From Candidatus Cloacimonetes bacterium HGW-Cloacimonetes-1 (GTDB taxonomy: Bacteria > Cloacimonadota > Cloacimonadia > Cloacimonadales > Cloacimonadaceae): a stretch of 64,000 bases of DNA. How positions within the stretch are numbered: the stretch's first letter is position 1; the number at the start of each line of letters is the position of its first letter. The stretch is from positions 1 through 64,000 of the forward strand of contig PHBQ01000002.1 of assembly GCA_002841975.1 (NCBI GenBank). The letters are read 5' to 3'. The notes beneath the pieces are model-generated. The model made no database searches. It saw nothing but the letters and a program-made list of their open reading frames with translations, and had not been told where the DNA came from. Of the stretch, positions 45,055 to 53,669 are shown piece after piece. The position numbers and the translations under genes were made by a program.

Positions 45055-47067
45055 ATGAAAAGCGATAAAATCATATACATCAACGATCGCCCCATAGTAT
45101 GGGATGGGGAAACCAATGTCCTGTCTCTGGCACGTAAGGCACATATCGAAATACCTACCTTTTGTTATCACTCGGAGCTCAGTGTTTACGGTGCATGCCG
45201 TCTGTGCCTGGTCGAAATCGAAGGCAGAGGACTGGTCACATCCTGCTCCACAATTCCTTTTGAAGGCATGAAAGTCTATACCCATACCGAGCAAATCATC
45301 AAGATGCGGAAGACCATAGTCGAGATGCTGCTTGCCAATCATGATCAAGCCTGCCCTACCTGCTCCCGTTCCAACGATTGCAAACTGCGGGATCTTTCCA
45401 CCAAGCTCGGAATAGACAAAATCCGCTATCGCAAGACCAGACAGCCCAAAGCCATGGACATGATGTCCGATTGCCTAGTCCGTGATCCCAATAAATGTGT
45501 GTTGTGCGGTGACTGCGTCCGTTTCTGCTCCGAAGTCCAGGGCATTGGTGCCATCGACTTTGCGCATCGTGGTGAAGGCGTGATTGTGACTCCTGCGTAT
45601 GGCAAGAGCCTTGCTCATGTGGATTGCGTCAATTGCGGTCAATGCGCAGCAGTATGCCCCACCGGAGCCATCGTCGTGAAATCCCAGAGCGAGCAAGTAT
45701 GGCAGCAAGTACACAATAAAACCAAAACCGTGGTCGCTCAAGTAGCTCCGGCTGTGCGTGTGGCACTGGGTGAGATGTTTAACCTGCCTTCCGGCGAAAT
45801 TACCACCGGCAAAATGGTGGCGGCACTCCGCATGATCGGATTTAATAAAGTCTTTGATACCTCCTATGCAGCCGATCTCACGGTCATCGAAGAGGCAAAT
45901 GAACTCCTGAGTCGCAAAACCAAGGGTGAAAACCTGCCAATCTTCACATCTTGCTGCCCTGCCTGGGTCAAGTTTGCCGAACAGTCCTACCCCGGACTGT
46001 TGAACAATCTCTCCTCTTGCCGATCACCACAGCAGATGTTTGGCGCATTGGCCAAAGCCAGACTGCCACAAACTCTGGGCGTGACAAAGGAAGATCTCTG
46101 TGTAGTCGCAATCATGCCATGTACTGCCAAGAAATACGAAGCAAACCGCAAAGAATTTACTACCGATGGTATAGCGGATGTCGATTTCGTGCTCACTACT
46201 CAGGAACTCGGCAAGATGATCAAGGAAGCCGGGATAGATTTCAACTCTCTGGAACCGGAATCAATGGACTTACCGATGGGCTTTGCATCGGGAGCCGGTG
46301 TAATCTTTGGTAACAGTGGCGGAGTCAGTGAAGCCGTGCTACGTTACGCTGCTGATAAACTGCAAATCCCCATGCCGGAAAGCATCGTATTGCAAGAAGT
46401 GCGTGGCACTTCCGGCATCCGGGAAGCGGAAGTCGAGACCGCGGTAGGAACACTTCGCATGGCAGTCGTGCATGGTCTGAAGAACGCCGCAATACTGGCA
46501 GACCAAGTAGTAAACGGAACTGCCAATTACGATGTGATCGAAGTAATGGCATGCCCCGGGGGCTGTATCGGCGGAGCTGGTCAACCCATCGCTTGCGAGT
46601 CCAACACTCGTCAACAGCGTAACCAAGCCATTTATAATGCAGACAAGATCATGCCTCTGCATCGGGCACAGGACAATCCCTTTATCGACGAGATCTATCA
46701 GACTCTCTTACATGAACCAAACAGCCACAAGGCACATGAAATGCTGCACACCCAATACCGCAGCCGCAAACGCATCGAGGACGAGGAAACATCCTTTTCT
46801 GCTCCTTCCAAAGAAGAGCGTTGCAAGATCCGCGTCTGCATCGGGACCAGTTGTTTCCTGCGCGGAGCCCAGGAGATCCTGGCTGCTACTCTCAAAACTG
46901 TGGAAGACAATGCTTGGCACAACCGCTTTGACATTGCTGCCACTTTCTGCACCGAACTGTGCGACTTAGGGCCGACCATCGTGATCAATGGCGAAATAAT
47001 CCACCGTGCCCGGCTTGAAGACGTGAAATCCAGAATCCAATCCGAGGCTTCCCTGCGGGAGAAATAG
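45055..47067 (+). CDS. hydA: [FeFe]-hydrogenase catalytic subunit HydA (group A)
   Basis: The 670-residue enzyme begins with a plant-type [2Fe-2S] domain (CRLCLVEIEG and partners). A His-containing [4Fe-4S] motif (HDQACPTCSRSNDC) and two ferredoxin clusters (CVLCGDCVRFCSEVQG, CVNCGQCAAVCP) come next. The H-cluster motifs are complete and canonical: L1 FTSCCPAWVKF, L2 MPCTAKKYE, L3 EVMACPGGCIGGAGQP. A C-terminal thioredoxin-like [2Fe-2S] domain (VCIGTSCFLRGAQ; CTELCDLGP) is added, as in Thermotoga HydA. With HydB and HydC it should bifurcate electrons from NADH and ferredoxin to protons. SD AGGAG precedes the ATG. The next gene follows with no gap. Confidence 0.96.
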   Translation: MKSDKIIYINDRPIVWDGETNVLSLARKAHIEIPTFCYHSELSVYGACRLCLVEIEGRGLVTSCSTIPFEGMKVYTHTEQIIKMRKTIVEMLLANHDQACPTCSRSNDCKLRDLSTKLGIDKIRYRKTRQPKAMDMMSDCLVRDPNKCVLCGDCVRFCSEVQGIGAIDFAHRGEGVIVTPAYGKSLAHVDCVNCGQCAAVCPTGAIVVKSQSEQVWQQVHNKTKTVVAQVAPAVRVALGEMFNLPSGEITTGKMVAALRMIGFNKVFDTSYAADLTVIEEANELLSRKTKGENLPIFTSCCPAWVKFAEQSYPGLLNNLSSCRSPQQMFGALAKARLPQTLGVTKEDLCVVAIMPCTAKKYEANRKEFTTDGIADVDFVLTTQELGKMIKEAGIDFNSLEPESMDLPMGFASGAGVIFGNSGGVSEAVLRYAADKLQIPMPESIVLQEVRGTSGIREAEVETAVGTLRMAVVHGLKNAAILADQVVNGTANYDVIEVMACPGGCIGGAGQPIACESNTRQQRNQAIYNADKIMPLHRAQDNPFIDEIYQTLLHEPNSHKAHEMLHTQYRSRKRIEDEETSFSAPSKEERCKIRVCIGTSCFLRGAQEILAATLKTVEDNAWHNRFDIAATFCTELCDLGPTIVINGEIIHRARLEDVKSRIQSEASLREK

Positions 47068-47310
47068 ATGAAACGCATTCTGATCTGCATGGGTAGTTCC
47101 TGCTTTGCCAGGGAGAATAGAGAAAACTTGCGTATTATCGAGGATTATCTCAAATCTCACGGACTCACCGACAGTGTGCATATCGATGGATCGCTTTGCA
47201 TTGGTGAATGCAGCAAGGGACCGAACCTCGTGATCGACGGAACCATGTATCATGGTGTGGATCCCGAAAAACTCAATGAAATATTGGATAAAGAACTGAT
47301 AGCCATATGA
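47068..47310 (+). CDS. Small thioredoxin-like [2Fe-2S] ferredoxin
   Basis: The 80-residue protein has four cysteines, C7, C12, C44 and C48, in the spacing of NuoE-type thioredoxin-like [2Fe-2S] ferredoxins (CMGSSCFAR; LCIGECSKGP). It begins at the base after the hydA stop and its TGA overlaps the start of the sensory hydrogenase gene by 4 nt (ATGA). It probably shuttles electrons between the hydrogenase subunits or to the sensory enzyme. In Thermoanaerobacterium hfs-type operons a small subunit of this kind is also found near the sensory hydrogenase. Confidence 0.9.
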   Translation: MKRILICMGSSCFARENRENLRIIEDYLKSHGLTDSVHIDGSLCIGECSKGPNLVIDGTMYHGVDPEKLNEILDKELIAI

Positions 47311-48998
47311 ATAGACTCAAACCGATTTACACCGAAAAGACCGAATGCCAAGACTGCTACAAGTGTGTACGTGCTTGTCCGGTCAAGGCCATCCGCGTGG
47401 TGAGTGGCAGTGCGGAAGTAATCCCGGAAGCTTGCATCCTGTGTGGACATTGCACGGAAGTGTGTCCGGTGGGTGCCAAAAAGACCAGAGATGACCTCTA
47501 TTTGGCAAAAGAGCTATTGCAGAATAAGCCCCGGGTTTATGCTTCAATAGCCCCCTCCTATGTCACAGAATTTGGCGGGCTTATCTCCGGAAAGCTGATT
47601 GCTGCACTGAAGCAACTGGGTTTTGCCGGTGTGTCGGAAACAGCCTTGGGGGCGCAAGTGGTATCGGCTGCTTGTGCCCAATTGCTGAGCCGGAATGCCA
47701 ATAAGGTCATGATCTCCTCTGCCTGCCCCTCGGTGGTGCATTTGATCGAGCAATATTATCCGCATCTCACGGGATTTATCACTCCCCTGATGTCCCCCTT
47801 GCGAGCGCATGCCACCATGCTCAAGAAAGAGTATGGCGAGGATATTGGCATCGTCTTCTTTGGTCCTTGCATCGCCAAAAAGACCGAAACCGGAGACGAC
47901 TTTGACGTGGCTTTGACCTTTGCCGATCTCCGACGCTGGTTTACCATTGAGGGAGTGGACTGGAGCAACATCAACTCCAGGGAAACCTTTGTTCCCACAT
48001 CTGCGGAAGAGGGAGGGCTCTATCCCATCGATGGCGGCATGTGCGATGGCATCAAAGCCTGCCAACCTGCCACGGATATCCACTACATGTTTTTCAGCGG
48101 GATCGACGAGATCATGGAAGCATTTAGGGATATCGACAAAACTCCTTATTCCAAACCGATCTTTATCGAAGCCCTCGCCTGTCCGGGCGGATGTATCAAT
48201 GGTCCGGCAGTCAGTTCCCCCGGTGCCACTGCCAAGAAACGTTACAAAGTGCTAACCGATACTCCTCCAGCCAGCAGCATTCACGATGCTGTCACACTTT
48301 CCATCGGCAGTGACTATGCTGCCCGAACCATCATCAAGAAAGCTCACAGCAATGCCGAAATCGGTGCCGCATTACTGCGCATCAGCAAGAAAAGACGTGA
48401 AGACGAGCTCAATTGCGGTGGCTGTGGATACGATACTTGCCGGGATTTTGCCGCTGCACTTCTGGAAGAAAAAGCCGAACCCGCCATGTGCGTATCCTAC
48501 TTGAGAAAGCTGACTCAAAACAAGGCAGCAGCTTTGATCAAGGCAATGCCCTCCGGAGTGGTGATCGTGGATGAAAACCTCAAAATCATCGAATCAAATG
48601 CCCGCTTCATCGAGATCATCGGCGGCGATGCCTCGATCGTTTCCGAAGCTGATCCGGATCTGGAAGGTGCGTACCTGGAACGGCTGATCTCGTTTCACGA
48701 ACTCTTTGCCACAGCCCTAAAGGATGGCAGCGAAGTTCTGATCCGGGACATTCATCACATGGGCAAAATCCTACGCATCACGATCTTTTCGATCCAGCCC
48801 CACCAGGTAGTGGGAGGCATTTTGCAGGATATCACAGAACCGGTAATCCAGCGCGAGCAGATAATCCAAAAAGCCGCTGAAGTAATGAAGAAAAACCTCA
48901 CAACCGTGCAGCAAATAGCCTTTCTTCTGGGTGAAAATGCCGCCGATAGCGAAGTGCTGCTGAATAGCATCATCCAGTCCTTTTCCGGCAAGGAGTAA
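47307..48998 (+). CDS. HydS-like sensory [FeFe]-hydrogenase with PAS domain
   Basis: The 563-residue protein has two N-terminal [4Fe-4S] motifs (CQDCYKCVRACPVKAI, CILCGHCTEVCPVGA), an H-cluster domain, a further Fe-S motif (CGGCGYDTCRDF) and a C-terminal PAS domain (about 410-520). H-cluster ligands persist in L1 SSACPSV, L2 GPCIAKK and L3 EALACPGGCINGP. In L1 the proton-transfer cysteine (first C of TSCCP) is alanine, as in group C/HydS sensory hydrogenases. It should bind H2 and signal through PAS rather than turn over fast. The PP2C phosphatase gene begins 2 bp downstream and is the likely output. Overlap with the ferredoxin gene is 4 bp. Confidence 0.92.
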   Translation: MNRLKPIYTEKTECQDCYKCVRACPVKAIRVVSGSAEVIPEACILCGHCTEVCPVGAKKTRDDLYLAKELLQNKPRVYASIAPSYVTEFGGLISGKLIAALKQLGFAGVSETALGAQVVSAACAQLLSRNANKVMISSACPSVVHLIEQYYPHLTGFITPLMSPLRAHATMLKKEYGEDIGIVFFGPCIAKKTETGDDFDVALTFADLRRWFTIEGVDWSNINSRETFVPTSAEEGGLYPIDGGMCDGIKACQPATDIHYMFFSGIDEIMEAFRDIDKTPYSKPIFIEALACPGGCINGPAVSSPGATAKKRYKVLTDTPPASSIHDAVTLSIGSDYAARTIIKKAHSNAEIGAALLRISKKRREDELNCGGCGYDTCRDFAAALLEEKAEPAMCVSYLRKLTQNKAAALIKAMPSGVVIVDENLKIIESNARFIEIIGGDASIVSEADPDLEGAYLERLISFHELFATALKDGSEVLIRDIHHMGKILRITIFSIQPHQVVGGILQDITEPVIQREQIIQKAAEVMKKNLTTVQQIAFLLGENAADSEVLLNSIIQSFSGKE

Positions 48999-49000
48999 GG

Positions 49001-50176
49001 ATGGATCAGTATTTTCTGGAAGTCGATTACTATCAGCTCAATAAAAACAAGCAGATTGCCTGTGGTGACAGCTTCCTGAGCCGCAAGTTTGACGACCGCA
49101 TCGTGGTAGTCCTGGCGGATGGATTGGGGAGCGGGATCAAGGCCAGCGTGCTATCCACTCTCACGACCACCATGGCAGCCAGCTTCATTACCAGCCGCAT
49201 GGACATTCGCAGAGCCGCCGAAGTGATCCTGGATACTCTGCCCGTCTGCTCCTATCGCAAGATTGGCTATAGCACATTTACGATCATCGATGCCAAACTA
49301 AGCGGTGAAGTGTCAATCATCGAGCACGACAATCCTCCTTATGCCCTGATCCGCAAGGGTAAGATTATCCCGGTAGTCAAACAGGATATACCCCTCAAAA
49401 CCGAGCGTAAAAGCCATCTTTACTATTCGGAATTTACCATGCTGCCGGAAGATCGGATCGTGTTTTATTCCGATGGCGTCACCCAAGCCGGGATGGGCTT
49501 GCCCCATTTGCCACTGGGATGGCAGGAAAGCGGAGTGGAAGCATATCTGCGTGAACTGCTCCACAACTCTCCCCAGCTTTCTGCGGGACAGATCTCCAAA
49601 CGCACTGCCCTCAAAGCCAGAGAATATGATGGTGGTAAAGCCGCAGACGACATTAGCTGTGCCGCGCTCTATCTGCGCAACCCCCGCCGCACTCTCCTCA
49701 TGACGGGACCACCCTACAAAAAGGAACACGATGCCGTACTGGCGAGTATTGCCAATGGTTTTACCGGCACCAAGATCCTCTGTGGCGGAACTACTGCTGC
49801 AATCTTGTCTCGCGAACTGGGCATCCCCCTCAAAGTAAACTTATCTGAAGTCCGCCTCGATAGTGAAATCCCGCCTACTGCCATGATGGAGGGATTTGAT
49901 CTGGTCACGGAAGGCACCATCACGCTCAGCCGTGCCTTACGCATTTTGGAGCAAGATCCCGCGCTCGAAACGCTGTCCGACAATGCGGTAAACCGCCTCG
50001 TGAAACTGCTACTTGATAGCGACATCATCGAGTGCGTGGTAGGTACCAAGATCAACGATGCGCATCAGGATCCGGCACTACCCAAAGACCTGGAAATCCG
50101 CCGTAACCTCATGAAACACATCTGTAATGCCCTTGAAACCAAATATATGAAAAAGACCAATCTAGTGTTTGTGTAG
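49001..50176 (+). CDS. PP2C (SpoIIE-type) serine phosphatase of the hydrogenase operon
   Basis: The 391-residue protein has a PP2C/SpoIIE domain (about 20-220) with the metal-binding motifs VVLADGLGSGIKASVLSTL and VFYSDGVTQAGMG and the C-terminal GGKAADDISCAALYL. The remaining 170 residues hold no known domain; a CGGTTAAILSREL segment with strand-turn-helix pattern may be regulatory. No signal or membrane segment is present. SpoIIE-type enzymes dephosphorylate STAS-domain anti-sigma antagonists. Placed 2 bp after a sensory hydrogenase, it probably converts H2 status into a phosphorylation signal, as proposed for HydS-associated phosphatases. No STAS protein is encoded here. No clear terminator follows. 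Confidence 0.9.
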   Translation: MDQYFLEVDYYQLNKNKQIACGDSFLSRKFDDRIVVVLADGLGSGIKASVLSTLTTTMAASFITSRMDIRRAAEVILDTLPVCSYRKIGYSTFTIIDAKLSGEVSIIEHDNPPYALIRKGKIIPVVKQDIPLKTERKSHLYYSEFTMLPEDRIVFYSDGVTQAGMGLPHLPLGWQESGVEAYLRELLHNSPQLSAGQISKRTALKAREYDGGKAADDISCAALYLRNPRRTLLMTGPPYKKEHDAVLASIANGFTGTKILCGGTTAAILSRELGIPLKVNLSEVRLDSEIPPTAMMEGFDLVTEGTITLSRALRILEQDPALETLSDNAVNRLVKLLLDSDIIECVVGTKINDAHQDPALPKDLEIRRNLMKHICNALETKYMKKTNLVFV

Positions 50177-50267
50177 CGACTTGTTTGTCTTGGATGCCAC
50201 TCCCAATCCTCAATGCTGCTGATTGTTTGGATATCCCCCCTTGCTGATATGCCCTGTAAAACAGTGG

Positions 50268-50346
50268 TACTTCTCTGGCAATTCCCTCGTGGCGACAAGG
50301 GCTTCACGAGGGGATCACGAGGGAATCACCCCGCATTGAAGTAGGT
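50268..50346 (-). repeat. CCCTCGTGA-family intergenic repeat, copy D
   Basis: Reads TTCTCTGGCAATTCCCTCG, then GGCTTCACGAGGGG, ATCACGAGGGAATCACC and GCATTGAAGTAGG, the inverse order of copies C and E. It lies 90 bp after the phosphatase gene. Confidence 0.85.
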
Positions 50347-50584
50347 GGAGTCCCCGATATGGAGTTCAAAGCACCAATATAGAATGTACTATACTCCCAA
50401 GCTCTGCGGTGCTTCGGACTTCATGAGGTACGAACAGTTTTTTGAACTTAACTGAAACAAGTTTCACTACCATGTCTGAACGGCTGGATTGCTGAAGTCC
50501 AAGAGGCTAATGGTCTGTTAGTACGTGCATAACCTCGATAAGCCTCTTGAACTCCAGGCCTGCACAGTGTACATGTTGGGACTT

Positions 50585-50883
50585 GTGTCGCCCGCGAGGG
50601 GCTCTATCTGAATCTAATATGGAAACGAGGGGCTGCGCTGCGCTACGCACCCTTGCTAATACTACATCGCCCACAGGGGGCTTTTCCATCGGACTACGAT
50701 TCGAGAATATATATATTCAGAATCTGGTTTGTACCAAGTCGTATCATCCGGTTCTGTTAAAATGTTAGGACTTTGTCAACACCCTGAACCTCGGAAAGGT
50801 GATACTATTATAGCCTGTGGTGGAGCGCAGCGGAACCACAGGAACAGCCACCCCCACCCAACTAAGCCCTGGAGGGGCGACAC
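50585..50883. repeat. Cluster of GTGTCGCCC-type short repeats (in 792-bp gap)
   Basis: Three related 19-mers occur at 50585-50603, 50664-50682 and, inverted, 50865-50883, of the type GTGTCGCCC N3 RGGGGCT. A CCTGTGGT/ACCACAGG hairpin lies near 50816-50841. GGACTTTGTCAAC (50768-50780) and GATCTTGACAAAT (50921-50933, just beyond the cluster) are shared with the cluster before malic enzyme. I see no gene between 50177 and 50968. Confidence 0.7.
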
Positions 50884-50968
50884 CAAAGTATCTCGTTTGC
50901 AGTTTTTGCGTATGCAGAAAGATCTTGACAAATCATCAGAGCCATGACTGGTAATTCTGTGGAGTGAT

Positions 50969-52744
50969 ATGATGATTTCAAGCTTTTATTCGATTATTAT
51001 GATGTTGAGCACCGTGTTGTCGGTACTGATGCTAGAGAATATCAGGCATACTTCCAGTTTTTTGGGTAAACGCCCTTTGTCGCTATTGCTGGGAGTACTG
51101 GTGGGATGGTGCTTCTTTGCAGCGATGGAGATATCTGCATCTACGCTCGGGGTGTGTATATTCTGGGCAAAGATGATTTTTGTCAGCAATCTCTGCTTTG
51201 GAGTTTTGTACTTGTGGTTTGTACTGGAATTCAGTCGCTTAGATGCTGCTGTGGTACGCAAGTGGATAGTCTGGCTGAGCATATTCCCGCTATTTGCCCT
51301 GACAATAGCGTTTATAAATAGCATGCAATTCCCGGTTTGGGAAGGATTTCGGTTCGATGCAGTTCGCAATATGCTCGTGATAGACTACGGAGTGTGGTAT
51401 TGGATCACCATCGGTTATCAGTTGCTGCTGGTTTTGACAGGGATGATGATTTTGTACACCAAGTGCATCTTACGTAGTCCAAATTCCAAAAAAGCGATAT
51501 GGATACTACTCAGTGCCACGATTCTACCGCTTTTAGCATCTCTGGTGTACCTATATGGGATCACCTTACTCCGTGTCATACCCTTGAGTATATTTCTCTC
51601 GGTTTCGCTGGTCTTCTACGGAATTGTTCGATTGCGGATGTTCGATTTGATCCCTGTAGCCAGACACAAATTGATCGATAAAATGCACGGTGCGATGCTA
51701 GTATTGGACATGGATCTACGCCTCCGTGACATCAATAATTCTGCTATAAAGTTGCTGGGTGTGACCAAAAAAGATATTGGAATCCAGATTGTTTCTCGGA
51801 TTTCAGAATTCTCCTTCCTCAACGCTCAACCCGGATCACATGAGGATCTCAATCTCGACATGTATCTTGCCCAAACAGACAAATGGTTTGATATCACCAT
51901 TTCTGCCTTGGGAAAAGAAGAAAATCGAGGCTTACTGATCATCTTGCGTGATATCAGTGCGAAAAAGAGAGATGAGGCAAAATTGATACAGCTAAACTCT
52001 GAACTCACCGCACAAACTGAAAAACTGACTGTACTCAACGATCAAAAGAATAAACTCTTTTCGATTATAGCCCATGACTTGAAGAATCCCTTTCACCAAA
52101 TCATCGGATTTTCAGATGTTTTGGCAAAAAATGCCAAGAAATTGCCCTTGGATGAAATCGAAGATATAGCTATAACACTGCTAGAATCTGCCACTCATGG
52201 CAAGCATATCCTCGAAGATTTGCTCACTTGGTCACGATCTTTGATGCACAGTATTCCATTCAACCCGGAATTGCTGGATCCTGCAGAGTATTTCCACTCC
52301 GTGGTGGCTTCAATGAAACCCCTGGCAGCCAAAAAGAACATCTCCTTCGAAAGCGATATTGCCTCCGGACATACACTGTTTGCGGATAAAAACATGTTTG
52401 CCGTCGTGCTACGAAACTTCATCGGCAACGCCATTAAGTTTTCGCATCCGGGAGGGAAGATCACAGTGCAATGCTCCGAAACAGAGGAACTATGCCGGAT
52501 CTGCGTCATCGATCAAGGACTGGGGATGGATGCAGAGCATATGTCGAAACTATTTGGTTTGGGCCAAAAGAAGAGTACCACCGGCACTATGGGAGAAACC
52601 GGCACCGGACTGGGACTCGTGCTCTGTAAAGAGTTTGCCGAGCAAAGCGGTGGAGAAATCCTGGTTGAAAGCGAGCCCGGAAAGGGTAGCACCTTTTGCT
52701 TTACTGTACCCAAGACCGGCAATGATCAGGATATTAATCTGTAG
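50969..52744 (+). CDS. 7TM sensor histidine kinase with PAS domain
   Basis: The 591-residue protein has about seven membrane helices in residues 1-220 (for example MMISSFYSIIMMLSTVLSVL and VIPLSIFLSVSLVFYGIVRL), resembling the histidine-kinase N-terminal 7TM region. A PAS domain follows (about 235-350), then HisKA with phosphoacceptor H369 in SIIAHDLKNPFHQIIGFSD, and an HATPase domain (NFIGNAIKFSHPG, DQGLGMDAEHM, GTGLGLVLCKEFAEQ). It should autophosphorylate in response to a membrane or cytoplasmic signal. No response regulator lies next to it, so it is an orphan here; the receiver protein at 12055-13677 is a possible but unproven partner. A repeat cluster precedes it. It converges with the permease gene, with stops 4 bp apart. 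Confidence 0.88.
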   Translation: MMISSFYSIIMMLSTVLSVLMLENIRHTSSFLGKRPLSLLLGVLVGWCFFAAMEISASTLGVCIFWAKMIFVSNLCFGVLYLWFVLEFSRLDAAVVRKWIVWLSIFPLFALTIAFINSMQFPVWEGFRFDAVRNMLVIDYGVWYWITIGYQLLLVLTGMMILYTKCILRSPNSKKAIWILLSATILPLLASLVYLYGITLLRVIPLSIFLSVSLVFYGIVRLRMFDLIPVARHKLIDKMHGAMLVLDMDLRLRDINNSAIKLLGVTKKDIGIQIVSRISEFSFLNAQPGSHEDLNLDMYLAQTDKWFDITISALGKEENRGLLIILRDISAKKRDEAKLIQLNSELTAQTEKLTVLNDQKNKLFSIIAHDLKNPFHQIIGFSDVLAKNAKKLPLDEIEDIAITLLESATHGKHILEDLLTWSRSLMHSIPFNPELLDPAEYFHSVVASMKPLAAKKNISFESDIASGHTLFADKNMFAVVLRNFIGNAIKFSHPGGKITVQCSETEELCRICVIDQGLGMDAEHMSKLFGLGQKKSTTGTMGETGTGLGLVLCKEFAEQSGGEILVESEPGKGSTFCFTVPKTGNDQDINL

Positions 52745-52748
52745 ATAT

Positions 52749-53669
52749 CTATTTCCGCAGCAGCAACCACATAAAGAAGGGACAGCCGATAAACGCTGTC
52801 ACAACACCCACAGGCAGTTCCAGTGTAGTGAGATGCTGCGCCAGGAAATCGCAAAAGAGCAGAAACACTCCGCCCATGGCAGTACTATAGATGAAGATTT
52901 TCTTTTGCCCGGAAGGGATGAAAAAACGGACGATATGGGGAACGATCAAGCCCACGAAGCCGATGATCCCGGCATAGGCGACCACGATCCCCAATAACAG
53001 TGATGTGATCCAAAAGATCTGGCGGCGGGTACGTAGCACATTGATACCCACACTGCCGGCATAGATGTCTCCCCCACTCATAATGTCCAAGACTAAAGAT
53101 TTGCGATACAAGAATACCATCAGCAGCAGTGCAAAAACGCTTAAACCCAAAAAGACCCGCCATTCATTGACGCTGAAGATCCGCCCCAGATTTCCCATCA
53201 GAGTTCCCAGGATGATCAAGGAATCCTCTTGAAAGAGATACATCAGCAGTGAGATACCGGCAGCAAAAAACATCCCGGCAATAATCCCCGCTATCAGGAG
53301 ACGGGAACGATCGAACTGACCGCTTTTTTGCGCCAATGCCCAGACCAGGAGCATGGTACACACGGCTCCGGCAAAACCGCCCAGCGGCATCAGGATCACC
53401 AGCCCCAACACTCCCATCAGGATCGAACCCAAGGCTGCACCGGATGAGATGCCCAGGATATAGGGATCTGCCAGAGGATTTGCCAGCATCAATTGATACA
53501 CTGAGCCGATCCCGGCTAAGCTCATCCCCGTCAAGAGGGTTAAAACTAAACGTGGAATCCGGATATTGAGGATGATAAATCCATCGGGATGCCCCACCGT
53601 GAGATAGATCCCGATCATCGCAAGATACGACAATGCTATGATCAGTAATAGTGAATTGCGCTTACTCAT
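52749..53669 (-). CDS. FecCD/BtuC-type ABC transporter permease
   Basis: The 306-residue protein is hydrophobic throughout, with 8-10 membrane helices, and has FecCD family motifs: GIGSVYQLMLANPLADPYIL, ISSGAALGSILMG, AYAGIIGFVGLIVPHIVRF (the ATPase-contact loop) and LPVGVVTAFIGCPFF. It forms the channel for import of iron chelates, haem or cobalamin. The substrate-binding lipoprotein gene overlaps its start by 8 bp, but no ATPase gene is adjacent, so the ATP-binding subunit must be elsewhere or shared. Substrate cannot be decided. Length is a little shorter than BtuC (326). Confidence 0.9.
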   Translation of the reverse strand: MSKRNSLLLIIALSYLAMIGIYLTVGHPDGFIILNIRIPRLVLTLLTGMSLAGIGSVYQLMLANPLADPYILGISSGAALGSILMGVLGLVILMPLGGFAGAVCTMLLVWALAQKSGQFDRSRLLIAGIIAGMFFAAGISLLMYLFQEDSLIILGTLMGNLGRIFSVNEWRVFLGLSVFALLLMVFLYRKSLVLDIMSGGDIYAGSVGINVLRTRRQIFWITSLLLGIVVAYAGIIGFVGLIVPHIVRFFIPSGQKKIFIYSTAMGGVFLLFCDFLAQHLTTLELPVGVVTAFIGCPFFMWLLLRK

